Source: an uncultured Clostridia bacterium (lineage in GTDB: Bacteria; Bacillota; Clostridia; TANB77; CAG-508). From it: a DNA stretch of 6,676 bases. The notes beneath the pieces are model-generated. The model was not told the origin of the DNA. It saw only the letters and a list, made by a program, of their open reading frames with translations, and did no database searches. The position numbers and the translations under genes were made by a program. Position 1 is the first letter of the stretch. Every line of letters begins with the position of its first letter. Where the stretch lies: contig CANRFS010000076.1 in NCBI GenBank assembly GCA_947629965.1, positions 1-6,676 on the forward strand. Direction: 5' to 3'. Positions 5,792-6,676 of the stretch are shown one piece after another.

Positions 5792-6530
5792 TTATTCTTC
5801 ATCTTTTTTAACTACTATTACACTAATATTGTCATATCCACCCAGTTCATTTGCTCTTTCTATTAAATTGCTACATGCTTCTTCTATATTTTTATTAATA
5901 ATATTATATATTTCCTCTTCTTTTAGCATGTTTGTAAGTCCATCTGAGCACATTAAAATTATATCACCTTCAACAAAACCTTTTGCAGTTATATCTGGCT
6001 CTATATTTTCTGTGCACCCGAAGCGCCTTCATAAGCATATTCTTCTTTGGATGATAAAATGCTTCTTCCCTAGTTATTGTTCCATCTTTTACTAGTTCTT
6101 CTACATAACTATGATCTGTTGTTATTCTTCTAATTATATTCCTTCTTATTCTATATATTCTACTATCTCCTATGTGTCCAATGAAAACCTTGTGTCCATA
6201 CATTATACAAATCTCAAGTGTTGTCCCCATTTGGTCTAATTCTTCGTTTTCTCTAGATTTTTCATATACAACTTTATTTGCATAGTTCATTGCTTCTCTT
6301 ATGAGATTTTGTATATTTTCAGTTGTAGGTTCGATTTTTTCGAATCTTTCTTCAATATATTGTCTCGCAGAAGCAGTAGCTAATCTACTAGCTATTTCTC
6401 CGCCATTATATCCACCCATGCCATCTGCTAAAATACAGAGTCTCATGTTGTTTATTTCTTTAGAGACATAATAGCAGTCTTGATTCATTTCTCTGGCTTT
6501 TCCTATATCTGTTCTTGCGTAGGCTCGCAT
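5792..6530 (-). CDS. stp: PP2C-family Ser/Thr protein phosphatase (Stp/PrpC), needs +1 frameshift at a CGG codon
   Basis: A metal-dependent phosphatase that reverses PrkC phosphorylation in the cytoplasm. After correction it has 245 residues, the family norm. Motifs: TDIGKAREMNQD (7-18), ADGMGGYNGGE (35-45) with metal ligand Asp36, GTTL (102-105), GHIGDSRIYR (118-127) with Asp122, DHS (139-141), MCSDGLT (193-199) with Asp196, and GGYDNISV (230-237) with Asp233. The frame breaks at codon 171 (CGG). Without a shift the protein ends at 5970, losing the last two metal-site motifs; skipping the C at 6020 restores ALGCTENI and the rest to TAA at 5792. The chosen ATG at 6530 follows GAGGTGG (6541-6535). 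An in-frame ATG at 6563 adds an unlikely lysine-rich head. It overlaps rlmN by 28 bases. Confidence 0.93.
6017..6023 (-). other. +1 frameshift site 3: CTT CGG G
   Basis: Codons 170-171 of stp read CTT (6023-6021) and CGG (6020-6018), then G. Skipping the C at 6020 gives GGG (Gly) in the conserved ALG. AAGG lies two bases before the CTT, a Shine-Dalgarno-like element near the place it occupies in the prfB frameshift; this may be chance. It could also be an inserted-base error. Confidence 0.8.
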
Positions 6531-6676
6531 TTTTCCACCTCTTTTTTTCTTAGTTGCCCACATGCAGCATCTATATCTGATCCTAATTCTCTTCTAATTG
6601 TAGCAACTATTCCTTTTTCGTTTAAGTAATCTCTAAATTTTATTATATTTTCATTTGTACTTTTAGAATACTTTCC
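6503..6676 (-). CDS. rlmN: Dual-specificity 23S rRNA/tRNA methyltransferase RlmN, C-terminal 57 residues
   Basis: The 3' end of a radical-SAM enzyme that methylates C2 of A2503 in 23S rRNA and A37 of some tRNAs. Visible are FRDYLNEKGIVATIRRELG and SDIDAACGQLR. The Cys in AACGQLR is the methyl-carrying cysteine of the RlmN mechanism (Cys355 in E. coli), so this end looks functional. A short charged tail follows and stops at TAG 6505-6503, inside stp, a 28-base overlap that suggests coupled translation. The rest, with the CxxxCxxC radical-SAM motif, lies beyond the right edge. RlmN is the usual upstream neighbour of stp-prkC in Firmicutes. Confidence 0.93.
   Translation of the reverse strand, partial: GKYSKSTNENIIKFRDYLNEKGIVATIRRELGSDIDAACGQLRKKEVEKCEPTQEQI

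Noticed and set aside
6531..6563. Alternative stp start at the ATG at 6563
   Set aside because: It adds a Lys/Arg-rich head made from the rlmN coding end. The ATG at 6530 has a ribosome site and gives the usual PP2C N-terminus.
1..6676. CRISPR arrays, insertion sequences, tRNA or rRNA genes
   Set aside because: No spaced direct repeats, transposase motifs, terminal inverted repeats, or tRNA/rRNA-like sequence were seen on either strand.

Overview
The window is AT-rich DNA from a low-GC, endospore-forming Firmicute, most likely of class Clostridia. The evidence is strong AGGAGG-type ribosome binding sites, a Zn-ribbon form of ribosomal protein L28, a 23-residue SpoVM-like sporulation peptide beside rpmB, and a PASTA-domain PrkC/Stp signalling pair between rlmN and rpe. 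Gene order is a version of the Bacillus subtilis block rlmN-prpC-prkC-rsgA-rpe-thiN-spoVM-rpmB. Here rsgA and thiN are absent from their usual places, and nth plus a bactofilin-like membrane protein sit between spoVM and rpe.

Layout. 1-257: very AT-rich intergenic DNA with a rightward promoter for rpmB and a possible leftward promoter. 258-455 (+): rpmB, ended by a perfect hairpin at 471-500. 577-823 (-): a two-gene unit of a 49-aa membrane protein and spoVM, converging on rpmB. 897-1562 (+): nth, with a TTG start. 1631-3058 (+): a secreted beta-helix protein with a C-terminal membrane domain, with its own promoter. 3069-3101: a bidirectional terminator. 3104-6676 (-): a tightly packed operon read right to left: rlmN (3' end only), stp, prkC, rpe.

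The most striking observation is that three minus-strand genes (the 49-aa membrane protein, prkC and stp) each need a single +1 frameshift to give a full-length conserved product. All three shifts fall on an in-frame CGG codon followed by T or G, so that skipping the C yields a glycine codon. The rest of the coding sequence has no in-frame CGG codon that I can find, although CGG occurs several times out of phase. Either CGG acts as a +1 recoding codon in this lineage, perhaps because no tRNA reads it well, or there is a systematic one-base insertion artefact in the context CACC(C)[G]A. The raw reads and a genome-wide CGG tally would decide.

Functionally, PrkC and Stp are an antagonistic Ser/Thr kinase and phosphatase pair that senses cell-wall material. 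RlmN modifies 23S rRNA and tRNA, Rpe serves the pentose phosphate pathway, L28 is a ribosomal protein, Nth repairs oxidised pyrimidines, and SpoVM localises spore-coat assembly.
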